Source: Candidatus Kaiserbacteria bacterium
Lineage (GTDB): Bacteria > Patescibacteriota > Minisyncoccia > Phycocordibacterales > Phycocordibacteraceae
DNA length: 47,172 nt
Assembly: GCA_029288835.1 (NCBI GenBank)
Contig: JARIGN010000028.1
Span: 1 to 47,172, forward strand
Direction of reading: 5' to 3'
Of this stretch, positions 38,515 through 47,168 are shown in pieces. The position numbers and the translations under genes were made by a program. The notes beneath the pieces were generated by a model. The model was not told where the DNA came from. It made no database searches and was given only the letters and a program-made list of their open reading frames with translations. Position 1 is the stretch's first letter; the number at the start of each line of letters is the position of its first letter.

Positions 38515-39684
38515 ATGCCTGAACTTACGCCAGCGCAAAATGCAGCGAGGATAATTTTCTATGTAGTTTTTGTATTTTGTGTAGTTTTTATAGGGAGTGT
38601 AAGTTTCCTTGGGTTTACCGACCTCTTTTCCGTCCAGTACAACCGCGCGGATGCTCAGACGAGTTCCAGCTCGCCTTCGGGAACCACAGGCAATGGTTAC
38701 AACTCCTCGACCACCACGACCATCACCTATGGCCCCATGACTCCTGCGCAGATAGCTGCCTATAACGCAAAGCTCGTTTCAAACGCAAACTATCCTGCGC
38801 CAAAAGTATCGTCGACCACGGCAAGTAGTTCTAGCAGCGCTACAGCTACTTCCACCACCCATCACCTCTGGCCAGTCAAAACTACGTACCCAAATGCAGG
38901 TGCGCTACTGCCATTCCATCGCATTGTTGCGTACTATGGAAATTTCTATTCAAAGCAAATGGGTGTGCTTGGGAAATATCCGACTGCGCAGATGCTTTCA
39001 ATGCTAAATAGTACCGTAGCGCAGTGGAATGCCGCAGATCCTTCGACACCCGCGATGCCTGCCATCGACTATATTGCCGTGACGGCGCAAGGCAGCGCAG
39101 GTTCCGACGGAAAATACCGCCTTCGTATGCCTGCAGACCAAATCCAGAAGGCTATTGACCTTGCAAACCAGGAGCATGGGATAGCAATTCTCGATGTGCA
39201 GGTGGGCCTTAGTACTGTGGAAACCGAAGTGCCGCTCTTGAAGACGTATCTTTCACAGCCAAATGTCGAGCTCGCGCTTGATCCCGAATTTGCGATGCAT
39301 GGCGGCGCAAAGCCCGGCAGTGTCATTGGCTCGCTTGATGCTAGTGATATCAACTGGGCGGCAAAGTACCTAGCGCAGCTCGTGGATGCAAATAATCTGC
39401 CACCAAAGATTCTCGTCGTGCACCGCTTCACGGAAGACATGGTCACGCGATACCAGGACATTACGCCGCTCGCCGAAGTGCAGGTGGTGATGGATATGGA
39501 TGGCTGGGGCTCTCAGGCCAAGAAACTCAATACCTACCAGCAGGTGGTCGCGACGCAGCCTGTCCAGTTCACCGGCTTCAAGCTTTTCTATGTAAACGAC
39601 CTCAAGCCCCCAAGCACCGGCATGCTCACGCCTGCGCAAGTGCTCAAGCTCACGCCGCAGCCTCTTTTTATTCAGTACCAATAA
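38515..39684 (+). CDS. Membrane-anchored secreted protein of unknown function
   Basis: A 389-residue protein. A single helix at ~12-35 anchors it, followed by a Ser/Thr-rich linker (~48-115). The folded part (~125-389) starts FHRIVAYYGNFYSKQMGVLG and alternates strands and helices like a TIM barrel. Conserved-looking acidic segments include AILDVQVG, ALDPEFAMH, ILVVHRFTEDMV and VVMDMDGWG. Asp/Glu at barrel strand ends suggests a hydrolase, possibly glycosidase-like, but no family was recognised. It may act on the cell wall or exopolysaccharide. TAATAT six bases before ATG suggests its own promoter. Confidence 0.72.
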   Translation: MPELTPAQNAARIIFYVVFVFCVVFIGSVSFLGFTDLFSVQYNRADAQTSSSSPSGTTGNGYNSSTTTTITYGPMTPAQIAAYNAKLVSNANYPAPKVSSTTASSSSSATATSTTHHLWPVKTTYPNAGALLPFHRIVAYYGNFYSKQMGVLGKYPTAQMLSMLNSTVAQWNAADPSTPAMPAIDYIAVTAQGSAGSDGKYRLRMPADQIQKAIDLANQEHGIAILDVQVGLSTVETEVPLLKTYLSQPNVELALDPEFAMHGGAKPGSVIGSLDASDINWAAKYLAQLVDANNLPPKILVVHRFTEDMVTRYQDITPLAEVQVVMDMDGWGSQAKKLNTYQQVVATQPVQFTGFKLFYVNDLKPPSTGMLTPAQVLKLTPQPLFIQYQ

Positions 39685-39747
39685 CGCGCTACGCGCACGC
39701 GGCAAAGTCTTTTACAGCTCCTCCATAATAAGGTAGCTTGTATATAT

Positions 39748-41220
39748 ATGTCGCGCGATGAGACGGCCCTCCGTTTTGAGGAGGTGAGTTTTGAATATGG
39801 TCCCAATAAGCCGATCCTGGATACGGTGAGTTTTTCGCTGCGAAGGAATTCTAAAGTGGCGATCATGGGGCAGAACGGCGCCGGAAAGACCACAATCTTC
39901 GGCCTTATTACGGGCGAGAAAAAGCCTGAGTCTGGGCGCGTGCTCATCTCGCACGGCACGTCTATAGCCATTGCTTCTCAGGTGATTCCGCGCGAGCAGC
40001 TCGACCTTACCGTCCGTGAATTCTTCCAAAACTGCTTTACCGAAAAGGTTTATGATATCGATCCAAAAATCGATGCCGTGCTGAATGCGGTTCATTTAGT
40101 TTTGCCAAAAAGTGCTACGGAGAAAATATATGACCGCACGGTCCGCAGCTTTTCGGGTGGGCAGCAGGCGCGTTTGCTTCTTGCTTCTGCACTCATTAAA
40201 GACCCTGATCTCCTTTTGCTCGACGAGCCAACCAACAACCTCGACAAAGCGGGTATCGCCCACCTCACCAAATTCCTCGTGGAGTATAAAAAGACATGCC
40301 TGGTTATTTCGCACGATGCTGAATTCCTCAATGCCTTTACCGACGGAGTCTTGTACCTCGATGTTTTCACGAAAAAAGTAGAGCAGTATAACGGAAACTA
40401 CTCCGCGGTACAAAAAGACATTCTTGCACGTATCGAGCGCGAGAACCGAAAGAACGCTCAGCTCGAAAAGAAAATTCAGGAAAACAAGGACAAGGCAAAC
40501 TTCTTCTCGCACAAGGGAGGCAAGATGCGTATGGTCGCAAAGCGCATGCGTGACGAGATTGAGGAAATGGAAGATGACATTGTGGATGTTCGTAAGGAGG
40601 ATAAGACGATTCGCCCGTTTACTATTCCGGTGCCGCCAGAGCTGTATGGCGACATTCTGACGATCAATTCATACACCGTGCTGCACGGCAAGAAACCGGT
40701 GGAAAAGAAAGCGGAGATTGCGCTTCGCAAGAATCAGCACCTTTTGCTGCAAGGCCCCAATGGTATCGGCAAAAGCACGCTTCTTGAGGCGCTTGCAACG
40801 GGTAAAGCAAAAGGCGCGACGATCGCAAAGGGTACGGTCGTCGGGTACTATCGCCAAGATTTCTCCACACTTAATTTTGACCACACCGTGCGAGAAGCAC
40901 TTTTCTCGGTGATGAAAAAGCCAGAAGAAGAAGCAATGCGGAAAGTGGCCGCGGGCTTTTTGCTCACGGGTGACGTGATAAAGACAAAGATTGGTAGTCT
41001 TTCGGAAGGGCAAAAGGGTTTGGTGGCTTTTGCGCAGCTTGAGCTTCTGCGCCCCGGGCTTTTGATTCTCGACGAGCCGACCAATCACATAAACTTCCGC
41101 CACCTGCCGGTCATCGCAAAAGCCCTCGACCACTATGAAGGCGCGATGGTGCTGGTGAGTCACGTGCCAGAGTTTGTCTCCCAAATTCGCATCGATTACA
41201 CGCTCGACATGGAAAAGTAG
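39748..41220 (+). CDS. ABC-F family ATPase
   Basis: A 490-residue protein with two ABC cassettes and no membrane domain, the ABC-F layout of ribosome-associated translation factors. First cassette: Walker A GQNGAGKT (41-48), signature SFSGGQQARL (~133-142), Walker B LLLLDEPTNNLD. A charged helical linker (~220-290: RIERENRKNAQLEKKIQEN) would reach the ribosomal tRNA sites. Second cassette: GPNGIGKST (~335-343), SLSEGQKGL (a degenerate signature), LLILDEPTNH. It probably resolves stalled or drug-bound ribosomes; the subfamily is not assigned. Confidence 0.92.
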   Translation: MSRDETALRFEEVSFEYGPNKPILDTVSFSLRRNSKVAIMGQNGAGKTTIFGLITGEKKPESGRVLISHGTSIAIASQVIPREQLDLTVREFFQNCFTEKVYDIDPKIDAVLNAVHLVLPKSATEKIYDRTVRSFSGGQQARLLLASALIKDPDLLLLDEPTNNLDKAGIAHLTKFLVEYKKTCLVISHDAEFLNAFTDGVLYLDVFTKKVEQYNGNYSAVQKDILARIERENRKNAQLEKKIQENKDKANFFSHKGGKMRMVAKRMRDEIEEMEDDIVDVRKEDKTIRPFTIPVPPELYGDILTINSYTVLHGKKPVEKKAEIALRKNQHLLLQGPNGIGKSTLLEALATGKAKGATIAKGTVVGYYRQDFSTLNFDHTVREALFSVMKKPEEEAMRKVAAGFLLTGDVIKTKIGSLSEGQKGLVAFAQLELLRPGLLILDEPTNHINFRHLPVIAKALDHYEGAMVLVSHVPEFVSQIRIDYTLDMEK

Positions 41221-41255
41221 TCCACGAGCATGCCGTGCGCAGGCGAGTGAGGCGA

Positions 41256-41264
41256 TGCTATACT
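41256..41264 (+). promoter_or_regulatory. Extended -10 deciding the DUF1295 gene start
   Basis: TGCTATACT ends six bases before the ATG at 41271. An in-frame upstream start at 41235 would place this promoter inside the gene, so 41271 is preferred. Confidence 0.65.
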
Positions 41265-41270
41265 TTTTTC

Positions 41271-42095
41271 ATGATACAAATCCTTGAACTTTTTTATGCG
41301 TTTGTGCTCCTTATCATCTACATGTCTTTCGCGGCGGGGATAGCGATCTACAAAAAAGACAATACGATAGCAGACATTGCCTACGGCTGGGGGTTTGTCG
41401 TCGTTACCTTTTTTACCTTCCTCGTGAGTGGCGAGCTTGGATTTACCGCTGTGCTTGCGACGCTGCTCGTCATCATTTGGGCTGCACGACTTTCCATTCG
41501 CATTTATTTGCGCCACCGCGGGAAGCCCGAGGACTTCCGCTATAAGGCAATGCGCGAGCAGTGGGGAACCCACGCAAACCGCAACACTTTCTTTACGGTT
41601 TTTATGCTGCAAGCGGTCATTATTTTCTTTGTATCGTTGCCGGTGCTCCTGCTCAATGTGTATGGTAAAGGGTTAATTTTTTCGACTCTAGGATTCATCG
41701 GTTTTATCGGCTGGGTCATCGGCTTTTGTTTTGAAGCGATTGGCGACTATCAGCTTGGTAAGTTTATGAAAAACCCAAAGAACAAGGGCAAGATCATGGA
41801 CCAAGGCCTATGGAAATACACACGCCATCCAAATTATTTTGGTGAAAGCCTCATGTGGTGGAGTTTGGCGGTCATGGCTTTTAGCGTGCTTTTTAATGCC
41901 CAAGGTTTTTTCTTCGCCCTCCTTCCGTTTATAGGGCCGGCTCTCATAACCTTTTTACTCCTCAAGGTCTCAGGGGTGCCGCTTCTTGAGAAAAGTATGG
42001 CAGGAAAACCAGGCTGGGAAGCCTATAAGGCGAAAACGAGCGTATTTTTCCCTATCTTTCCACTGAACATAAAGGGAAGAAAGAGCCCTCAATAA
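41271..42095 (+). CDS. DUF1295 / steroid 5-alpha-reductase-like membrane protein
   Basis: A 274-residue protein with about six to seven transmembrane helices. The C-terminal segment GLWKYTRHPNYFGESLMWW (~180-198) is the signature of DUF1295 and related isoprenylcysteine-methyltransferase/steroid-reductase folds, where it binds NADPH or S-adenosylmethionine. WEAYKAKTSVFFPIFP near the end is also typical. Reaction and substrate are unknown; lipids or isoprenoids are common for this fold. It has its own leaderless promoter. Confidence 0.87.
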   Translation: MIQILELFYAFVLLIIYMSFAAGIAIYKKDNTIADIAYGWGFVVVTFFTFLVSGELGFTAVLATLLVIIWAARLSIRIYLRHRGKPEDFRYKAMREQWGTHANRNTFFTVFMLQAVIIFFVSLPVLLLNVYGKGLIFSTLGFIGFIGWVIGFCFEAIGDYQLGKFMKNPKNKGKIMDQGLWKYTRHPNYFGESLMWWSLAVMAFSVLFNAQGFFFALLPFIGPALITFLLLKVSGVPLLEKSMAGKPGWEAYKAKTSVFFPIFPLNIKGRKSPQ

Positions 42096-42170
42096 AGCGC
42101 GAGCTAGCTTTATCCACACCCTTCAGGTATTCGATAGGCCTTCTTCAGGATTTCTTGATGAGCGAGAGTG

Positions 42171-42176
42171 TACACT
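42171..42176 (+). promoter_or_regulatory. -10 box of the radC-like gene (leaderless)
   Basis: TACACT ends six bases before the ATG at 42183. Confidence 0.6.
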
Positions 42177-42182
42177 TAAGGC

Positions 42183-43025
42183 ATGACCACCAAAACCCTT
42201 CGCTCGCGCGCTACTTCTCAGGCTTCACCAGCACTCACTTCGACCGTCGTTCCGTATACGCAGCTCAATAGCGTTTATTTCATTGATGAAAAAGAGGAAT
42301 TCTGTGGGCAAAAGGGAGACGAAGGACTTTATGACTACGCGCAAAAGCCAAAACAGTATGAGCTGACCATTCACGACCTGCCAAGCGAGGAGCGCCCTCG
42401 TGAAAAGCTGGTGGAGCATGGCCCTGGGGCACTTTCGATCGACGAACTCCTGGCGGTCATTTTGGTGACGGGTACCAAAAAAGAAAATCTTCTCCAGATG
42501 ACAAACCGTATTCTTAAAGAGTATGGAGAGAAAAGTATTCTTTCAGCAACTGATGTGAAGACTCTTGCTGAAGATCTCGATATTCCTGAAGTCAAAGCAG
42601 CACAGATTATTGCGTGCGGCGAGCTTGGCAGAAGGTTTCATAAGAAGAGCAAGAATGGCGTGCCCGTGCTTCGCACTGCGGAGGATGTGTTTGCCTACAC
42701 GATCGACATGCGCAACCTCTCGAAGGAGCATTTGCGGGGCCTTTACGTAAACGCCCACTATCAGCTCGTGCATGACGAAGTGATCTCGATTGGAACGGTT
42801 GACGCAAACATTGTGCATCCGCGCGAAGTGTTTCGCCCGGCGCTTGCTTACGCTGCCGCAGCGGTGATTCTTGTGCACAACCATCCTTCGGGGAATATCC
42901 GCCCTAGTGATGCCGACCTCCAGGTTACTAAGCAGCTTAAGGAAGCGGGCCGCCTCATCGGTATAGATTTGATTGACCACGTTATCATTACGAGCGAAAC
43001 CTACACCAGCATCCATCTCTCCTAA
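42183..43025 (+). CDS. radC: RadC-family JAB metalloprotein
   Basis: A 280-residue RadC homologue. After a nonconserved ~55-residue N-terminus comes the helix-hairpin-helix UPF0758 region (EERPREKLVEHGPGALSIDELLAVIL, ~80-105). The JAB/MPN metalloprotease-like domain (~155-280) has the Zn motif HNHPSGNIRPSDAD (~236-249). The family was named for DNA repair, but that role has been questioned. JAB enzymes usually cleave isopeptide or peptide bonds, and the true function is unknown. It converges with the response regulator on the other strand. Confidence 0.9.
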   Translation: MTTKTLRSRATSQASPALTSTVVPYTQLNSVYFIDEKEEFCGQKGDEGLYDYAQKPKQYELTIHDLPSEERPREKLVEHGPGALSIDELLAVILVTGTKKENLLQMTNRILKEYGEKSILSATDVKTLAEDLDIPEVKAAQIIACGELGRRFHKKSKNGVPVLRTAEDVFAYTIDMRNLSKEHLRGLYVNAHYQLVHDEVISIGTVDANIVHPREVFRPALAYAAAAVILVHNHPSGNIRPSDADLQVTKQLKEAGRLIGIDLIDHVIITSETYTSIHLS

Positions 43026-43046
43026 GGCACCAAGTCTTTTGCACGG

Positions 43047-43718
43047 CTATTCCGGCTCGATTTTATAGCCACGGCCGGGAATAGTTTTTATATAGCGGCG
43101 CTCCTGGTTATCCTCCAGCTTCTTCCTAATGCTCATAATGTGTGACTCGATAGTATTCGAAAAGGGATCGCTTGAGGTGTCCCACACATGCTCCATTATC
43201 GTGCCGCGGGAAAGCACCGTGCCGGCATTCCGCATGAGGAGCTCAAGCATCATGAATTCTTTGCGGGTGAGATAGACGGGTCGGTCGTGAAGGAGGGTGG
43301 TGTGCTGAAGGGAATTCAAGCTGAGCTCGCCGATTTGCATAGTCTCACTTTCTATTTTGTATGGCCGGCGCAGGAGGGAATGGATACGTGCCAGCAGCTC
43401 TTCGAAGGAAAAGGGCTTGGTGAGATAGTCATCTGCTCCCGCGCGCAGTAGCGATATTTTGTAGCGCACATCGCTGACCATCGAAAGTATGAGAATGGGC
43501 ACCGTGTGGCCTGTCTTTCGTAGCTCAGCGCATACATCGGAGCCGCGCTTCTCCGGCAGCATATTATCCAAAATAATGAGGTCGTAATGGTTAGTACGCG
43601 CCATGTAGGATCCCTCTGCACCGCTTTCAGCGGTGTCCACCGCAAAGCACTCGATGCGCAGCTGTTTGCAGAGCGTTTCGCGCAGCGTGCGGTCATCTTC
43701 GACAAGCAATATTCTCAT
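43047..43718 (-). CDS. OmpR/PhoB-family response regulator (no adjacent kinase)
   Basis: A 223-residue regulator. The receiver has acidic Glu7/Asp8/Asp9, phospho-acceptor Asp51 (ILDNMLPEKRG), Ser79 and Lys101 (TKPF). The winged helix (~128-223) includes YLTRKEFMMLELLMRNAG and SIRKKLEDNQERRYIKT, then GRGYKI. No histidine kinase lies next to it, so it is an orphan in this window and its partner may be elsewhere. Its recognition region resembles the regulator at 1092 in places, so cross-talk is conceivable. A minus-strand TGCTAGAGT lies six bases before the ATG. Confidence 0.92.
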   Translation of the reverse strand: MRILLVEDDRTLRETLCKQLRIECFAVDTAESGAEGSYMARTNHYDLIILDNMLPEKRGSDVCAELRKTGHTVPILILSMVSDVRYKISLLRAGADDYLTKPFSFEELLARIHSLLRRPYKIESETMQIGELSLNSLQHTTLLHDRPVYLTRKEFMMLELLMRNAGTVLSRGTIMEHVWDTSSDPFSNTIESHIMSIRKKLEDNQERRYIKTIPGRGYKIEPE

Positions 43719-43724
43719 GTACTC

Positions 43725-43733
43725 ACTCTAGCA
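43725..43733 (-). promoter_or_regulatory. Extended -10 of the second response regulator gene (leaderless)
   Basis: On the minus strand TGCTAGAGT ends six bases before the ATG at 43718. Confidence 0.6.
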
Positions 43734-43805
43734 ATGCACGCCATGCATGCCCACGCACAAGTCGTTAAAGAAAACTTAAACTTTACAGATCCTGTCTCAG
43801 ACTCA

Positions 43806-44411
43806 TCACTCCCGACGCAAGAAAATAATGGTTCCTATGTACAAGACCGTGAGAGCAACGAGTATGCCAACGCCGAGGCTAAGCAGGCTCACTAAATTTC
43901 CCGTGAGGCTTTCTGCAACATAGCCAACGCCCATGTACAAAAGCACGCAGACTGCGTTTCCTATGATGTCGCCCGTAATAAAACGAGAAAAGGCGAGTTT
44001 CGAAAAACCTGAAAGTGTATTCACGGCAGGACTTAAAAAACCGATGAAGCGCGTCACTGCGATGGTTGCGCGCGGATGTTTCTTCAGATATTTCTCAACC
44101 TTTCGGTAGCTTGCATGCTTTGCCTCGAGCTTTTCGCGGCGCTTCTTGCTCGTAAACGCGCGTGAGACGACATAGGCGAGCGAGTCTCCCGCAACGCTTG
44201 CAAGAAACGCAACGGCGGCAGCAATGAAGAAATTGAGGTGCACCCCGCCTTCAGATATATGCGAAAGAATGCCGGCTGCGAGGAGGGTAATGTTTGAGGG
44301 AATCGGAATGTACAGCTCGCTTAAGAACATGAACCCAAAGATCGCGACGTACCCATACTGCAGAAACCACGGCAGTAATTCCTGCAAGGTGCTCATCACG
44401 CTTACTTCCAT
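43806..44411 (-). CDS. DedA-family (VTT domain) membrane protein
   Basis: A 201-residue polytopic membrane protein of the DedA/VTT family. Re-entrant and transmembrane segments include FMFLSELYIPIPSNITLLAAG (~25-45), AFLASVAGDSLAYVVSRAF (~64-82), and the conserved basic-Gly stretch TRFIGFLSPAVNTLSGFSKLAFSRF (~125-149). Family members translocate phospholipids such as undecaprenyl phosphate or phosphatidylethanolamine and help maintain envelope energetics. The ATG at 44411 is chosen because a minus-strand TATACT lies six bases upstream; an in-frame ATG at 44429 would lie upstream of the promoter. It is divergent from mltG. Confidence 0.9.
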   Translation of the reverse strand: MEVSVMSTLQELLPWFLQYGYVAIFGFMFLSELYIPIPSNITLLAAGILSHISEGGVHLNFFIAAAVAFLASVAGDSLAYVVSRAFTSKKRREKLEAKHASYRKVEKYLKKHPRATIAVTRFIGFLSPAVNTLSGFSKLAFSRFITGDIIGNAVCVLLYMGVGYVAESLTGNLVSLLSLGVGILVALTVLYIGTIIFLRRE

Positions 44412-44417
44412 AGGCGT

Positions 44418-44423
44418 AGTATA
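44418..44423 (-). promoter_or_regulatory. -10 box deciding the DedA gene start
   Basis: On the minus strand TATACT ends six bases before the ATG at 44411, ruling against the upstream in-frame ATG at 44429. Confidence 0.65.
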
Positions 44424-44447
44424 CGGCATGATACACTATGCACAGCA

Positions 44448-45428
44448 ATGATTCGGGTAAAAGGAAGTACCGTCATGGTTGGTGCTGGATTGCTGTTGCT
44501 CTTTGCGGCCGCAGGTCTGTATGCGCACTATTTTGGCCCCGCCGATCCCTATGCGGGAACGGCGCAATTTGTTGTGCAGCCGAATGAGTCCGTGGAGAAA
44601 GTTGCCGAAACACTTCGCGCTGAAGGATTCATCCGCAGCCGCACGGCATTTGCTATCGCTCTCAAGAAGGCAAATCCACACCAGCAAATCCAGCCCGGCG
44701 GCTATGAGCTTTCTGCAAGCATGGACGTATGGAGTATTGCGGGAGCTCTCTCACAGCCGCCGGCGATGGTGTTCTTTAGCTTCCCGCCAGGATGGCGCAA
44801 GGAACAAATTGCGGACAAGCTTGCGTCGGTATTAAATTGGACTCCTGCACAAAAGAGCGAATGGCTGAGTGTGGACACTAATCTTTCTCCAAGCTTTGTC
44901 GAAGGCGTCTATTTCCCTGACACCTACCTTATTCCTTCGGGAGAAACGCCTGCGGGCGTCGCAAATATGTTTGTCGCGCGTTTCCAGCAGCAGTTTGCAC
45001 CTTATGCTTCTGAAGCGCAGGCCGAAGGGCTGCAGTGGCCGGATGTCGTAACGCTCGCCTCACTCCTTGAGCGTGAGGCAGCCGGCGCACAGGACATGCC
45101 GCTCATTGCCGGTATTATGCTGAACCGCCTGCACAAGCACATGTCGCTCCAAATTGATGCAACGCTCCAGTATATAAAAGGCACGGAAGGGAATTGGTGG
45201 CCAATGCCTACCGCTGCTGATAAAAGCTTACCGTCTCCGTTTAATACCTATCTGCATGCTGGCCTTCCGCCGCATGCAATTGCCGAACCGGGGCTCGGGG
45301 CTCTCAAGGCTGTGCTTAATCCTGAAAAAACAGATTGCTTGTATTATCTCCATGACCCTTCAGGACAAATTCATTGCTCAGCAACCTACGATGGTCAGCT
45401 TCAAAATGTAAATAAATATCTGAAATAA
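44448..45428 (+). CDS. mltG: Endolytic murein transglycosylase MltG
   Basis: Cuts nascent peptidoglycan strands and so sets glycan chain length. A 326-residue single-pass protein: transmembrane helix at ~10-28, a LysM-like module (~38-100, VVQPNESVEKVAETLRAEGFI), and the catalytic YceG domain with Glu208 in SLLEREA (~204-212) and the active-site wall LQIDATLQYIKG, PFNTYLHAGLPP and YYLHDPSGQIH. The initiating ATG is close to a TATGCA box; Met10 is an alternative start. It is divergent from the DedA gene, and both act at the membrane-wall interface. Confidence 0.94.
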   Translation: MIRVKGSTVMVGAGLLLLFAAAGLYAHYFGPADPYAGTAQFVVQPNESVEKVAETLRAEGFIRSRTAFAIALKKANPHQQIQPGGYELSASMDVWSIAGALSQPPAMVFFSFPPGWRKEQIADKLASVLNWTPAQKSEWLSVDTNLSPSFVEGVYFPDTYLIPSGETPAGVANMFVARFQQQFAPYASEAQAEGLQWPDVVTLASLLEREAAGAQDMPLIAGIMLNRLHKHMSLQIDATLQYIKGTEGNWWPMPTAADKSLPSPFNTYLHAGLPPHAIAEPGLGALKAVLNPEKTDCLYYLHDPSGQIHCSATYDGQLQNVNKYLK

Positions 45429-45452
45429 GTTTTCGAGAAATACTGAATAAGG

Positions 45453-45458
45453 TATAGT
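45453..45458 (+). promoter_or_regulatory. -10 box of the GH18 gene (leaderless)
   Basis: TATAGT ends six bases before the ATG at 45465. Confidence 0.6.
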
Positions 45459-45464
45459 GAACGT

Positions 45465-46721
45465 ATGAAGGGCAAAAACTTTTCTCGTTTCATCACCGTC
45501 GCCCTGCTTGGGGCAAGTGTTTTTGGTGCAAGTACGGTAGCTGCTCCAGCGCACGCTGCAACGAGCTCTACCTTTGAAGTATCTGGCTGGCTTCCGTACT
45601 GGCGTGCCGCTACTTCAAGCAATGACGTGCTGCCGCATCTCAACCAGCTAACCGAAATTAATCCGTTTGGCTATACCGTGAAGAGCGACGGCACGCTCTA
45701 TGACGCGGCAAATCTTTCGAGTGCCACTTCGAGCTATGCTGCGGTGATAGCTGCAGCACGAGCGCAGCATGTACGCGTTATTCCCACCGTAATGTGGAGC
45801 AATACAACCGCCATTGACACTATACTTTCAAATTCGACGCTTCGTGCGCAGCATGTCGCTGCAATAGTTTCCGTCGTGGCGCAAAATAATTGGGATGGCA
45901 TTGATATCGACTATGAGGGCAAGAAGGCTTCCGATATCAACTATTTCTCAGCGTTTCTAAAACAGCTCTACACCAACCCCGCTATGAAGAAAAAGTGGGT
46001 GATGTGTACCATTGAAGCGCGCACGCCGCCACAAGACCTAAACACCAACACGCCACTTAGCCAGATTTCATACGCAAATGATCTCACGCAGATAAATAAA
46101 TACTGTGACCGCGTGCGCCTTATGACCTATGACCAGGAATCGGTTGATAAGACGCTTAATAAGGCAGCAGGAAACTCTATCTATACGCCAATCGCAGATC
46201 CGGCATGGGTTAAGGCGGCGGTGCAATTGATGGCAAAGAGTATTTCACCAAAGAAGATTGAGCTTGGTGTTGCAACCTATGGCTATGAGTATGATGTCAC
46301 ACCCTATGCCAACAACACGGGATATATGTATGACCTGCTTTGGGCCTTTAATCCTGCGTATGCGACACAAATCGCTTCTTCACTCCATATAACCCCGATG
46401 CGTAATAGCGCTGGCGAGCTCGCCTTCACCTATCCTGAGCCCGCAACTTCTGCTGCAACCACAACCCTTCCTGCGGGCACTGGTTCTGCAACACCGACGA
46501 ACCCTAACACTCTCTCAGCAAGTGCCGTTGGTGCAAACACTGCTTATGCGGCGAACACCCCGCTTCCGGGAACCATGCGCTATGTTACCTGGAGTGACTC
46601 GGTCGCTATCGCGCAGAAGATTACACTGGCAAAACAGCTCGGCCTCCATGGCATTGCGATTTTTAAACTCGACGGTGGGGAAGACCAAACGCTCTGGAAT
46701 ATCTTGCCAAGTCAGCGATAA
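45465..46721 (+). CDS. Secreted GH18-family glycosidase (YaaH-like)
   Basis: A 418-residue exported TIM-barrel enzyme. Signal peptide 1-31 (FITVALLGASVFGASTVAA, then PAHA). The GH18 motif DGIDIDYE is at 144-151, with catalytic acid Glu151. VSGWLPYWRA at the start, CTIEARTPP (~180-190), RLMTYD (~218-223) and the closing GIAIFKLDGGED (~395-410) fit the chitinase/spore-germination YaaH group, which cleaves peptidoglycan- or chitin-type beta-1,4 links. An Ala/Thr-rich insertion near 325-355 is nonconserved. With MltG it may remodel cell wall, or it may act on neighbouring cells; this is inference. Confidence 0.88.
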   Translation: MKGKNFSRFITVALLGASVFGASTVAAPAHAATSSTFEVSGWLPYWRAATSSNDVLPHLNQLTEINPFGYTVKSDGTLYDAANLSSATSSYAAVIAAARAQHVRVIPTVMWSNTTAIDTILSNSTLRAQHVAAIVSVVAQNNWDGIDIDYEGKKASDINYFSAFLKQLYTNPAMKKKWVMCTIEARTPPQDLNTNTPLSQISYANDLTQINKYCDRVRLMTYDQESVDKTLNKAAGNSIYTPIADPAWVKAAVQLMAKSISPKKIELGVATYGYEYDVTPYANNTGYMYDLLWAFNPAYATQIASSLHITPMRNSAGELAFTYPEPATSAATTTLPAGTGSATPTNPNTLSASAVGANTAYAANTPLPGTMRYVTWSDSVAIAQKITLAKQLGLHGIAIFKLDGGEDQTLWNILPSQR

Positions 46722-46840
46722 TGTTTCCTAAAGTGGTATCCACACTATACTGCTGAGCTCGCCCCATTCTTTTGCCCCAGGAGTACCATTTATGGTAGCG
46801 GAGCTGGTCGTACCGCATATATACCTCACCCTAATGACCT

Positions 46841-47107
46841 ATGAAAGTACTACATATTATCGCCTTTGTTCTGCTCGTAGTCGGTGGGCTAAACTGGGGT
46901 CTCGTAGGCCTCGGAATGTGGCTCAACGGTAATTGGAACGTTGTGCACATGATTTTTGGTGGTATGGCATGGCTTGAAGCGTTGATCTATGTGCTTGTTG
47001 GGCTTTCTGCCCTCTGGCTCGCCTTCACACACAAAAGTGCCTGCAAAATGTGCGTGGGCATGCAAAAGCATATGGCACCAGGTGCGAACTCTGGTTCCCA
47101 GATGTAA
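46841..47107 (+). CDS. DUF378 membrane protein
   Basis: An 88-residue protein with two transmembrane helices. LHIIAFVLLVVGGLNWGLVGLG (4-25) has the family signature GGLNWGLVG, and a second helix lies at ~42-62 (MAWLEALIYVLVGLSALWL). A CKMC pair follows at ~67-70. DUF378 proteins are widespread and of unknown role. The leader region contains TATACT near 46746 and a small hairpin (TACCAT/ATGGTA near 46786-46799), so this gene may have a leader of about 80 bases. A strong terminator follows. Confidence 0.85.
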   Translation: MKVLHIIAFVLLVVGGLNWGLVGLGMWLNGNWNVVHMIFGGMAWLEALIYVLVGLSALWLAFTHKSACKMCVGMQKHMAPGANSGSQM

Positions 47108-47129
47108 TCTGAATTCGGGGTACGCTCGC

Positions 47130-47168
47130 AAAAAGAAATCGCGCGCCAACGGCGCGCGATTTCTTTTT
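47130..47168 (+). terminator. Strong rho-independent terminator
   Basis: An 18-bp perfect stem (47130-47147 with 47151-47168) has a GC-rich core (GCGCGCC/GGCGCGC), an AAC loop and a CTTTTT tail. The A-run on the other side makes it usable in both directions. Confidence 0.92.

Noticed and set aside
42093-42116. ATAAAGC/GCTTTAT inverted repeat after the DUF1295 gene
   Set aside because: The stem is short and has no T-run, so evidence for a terminator is insufficient.
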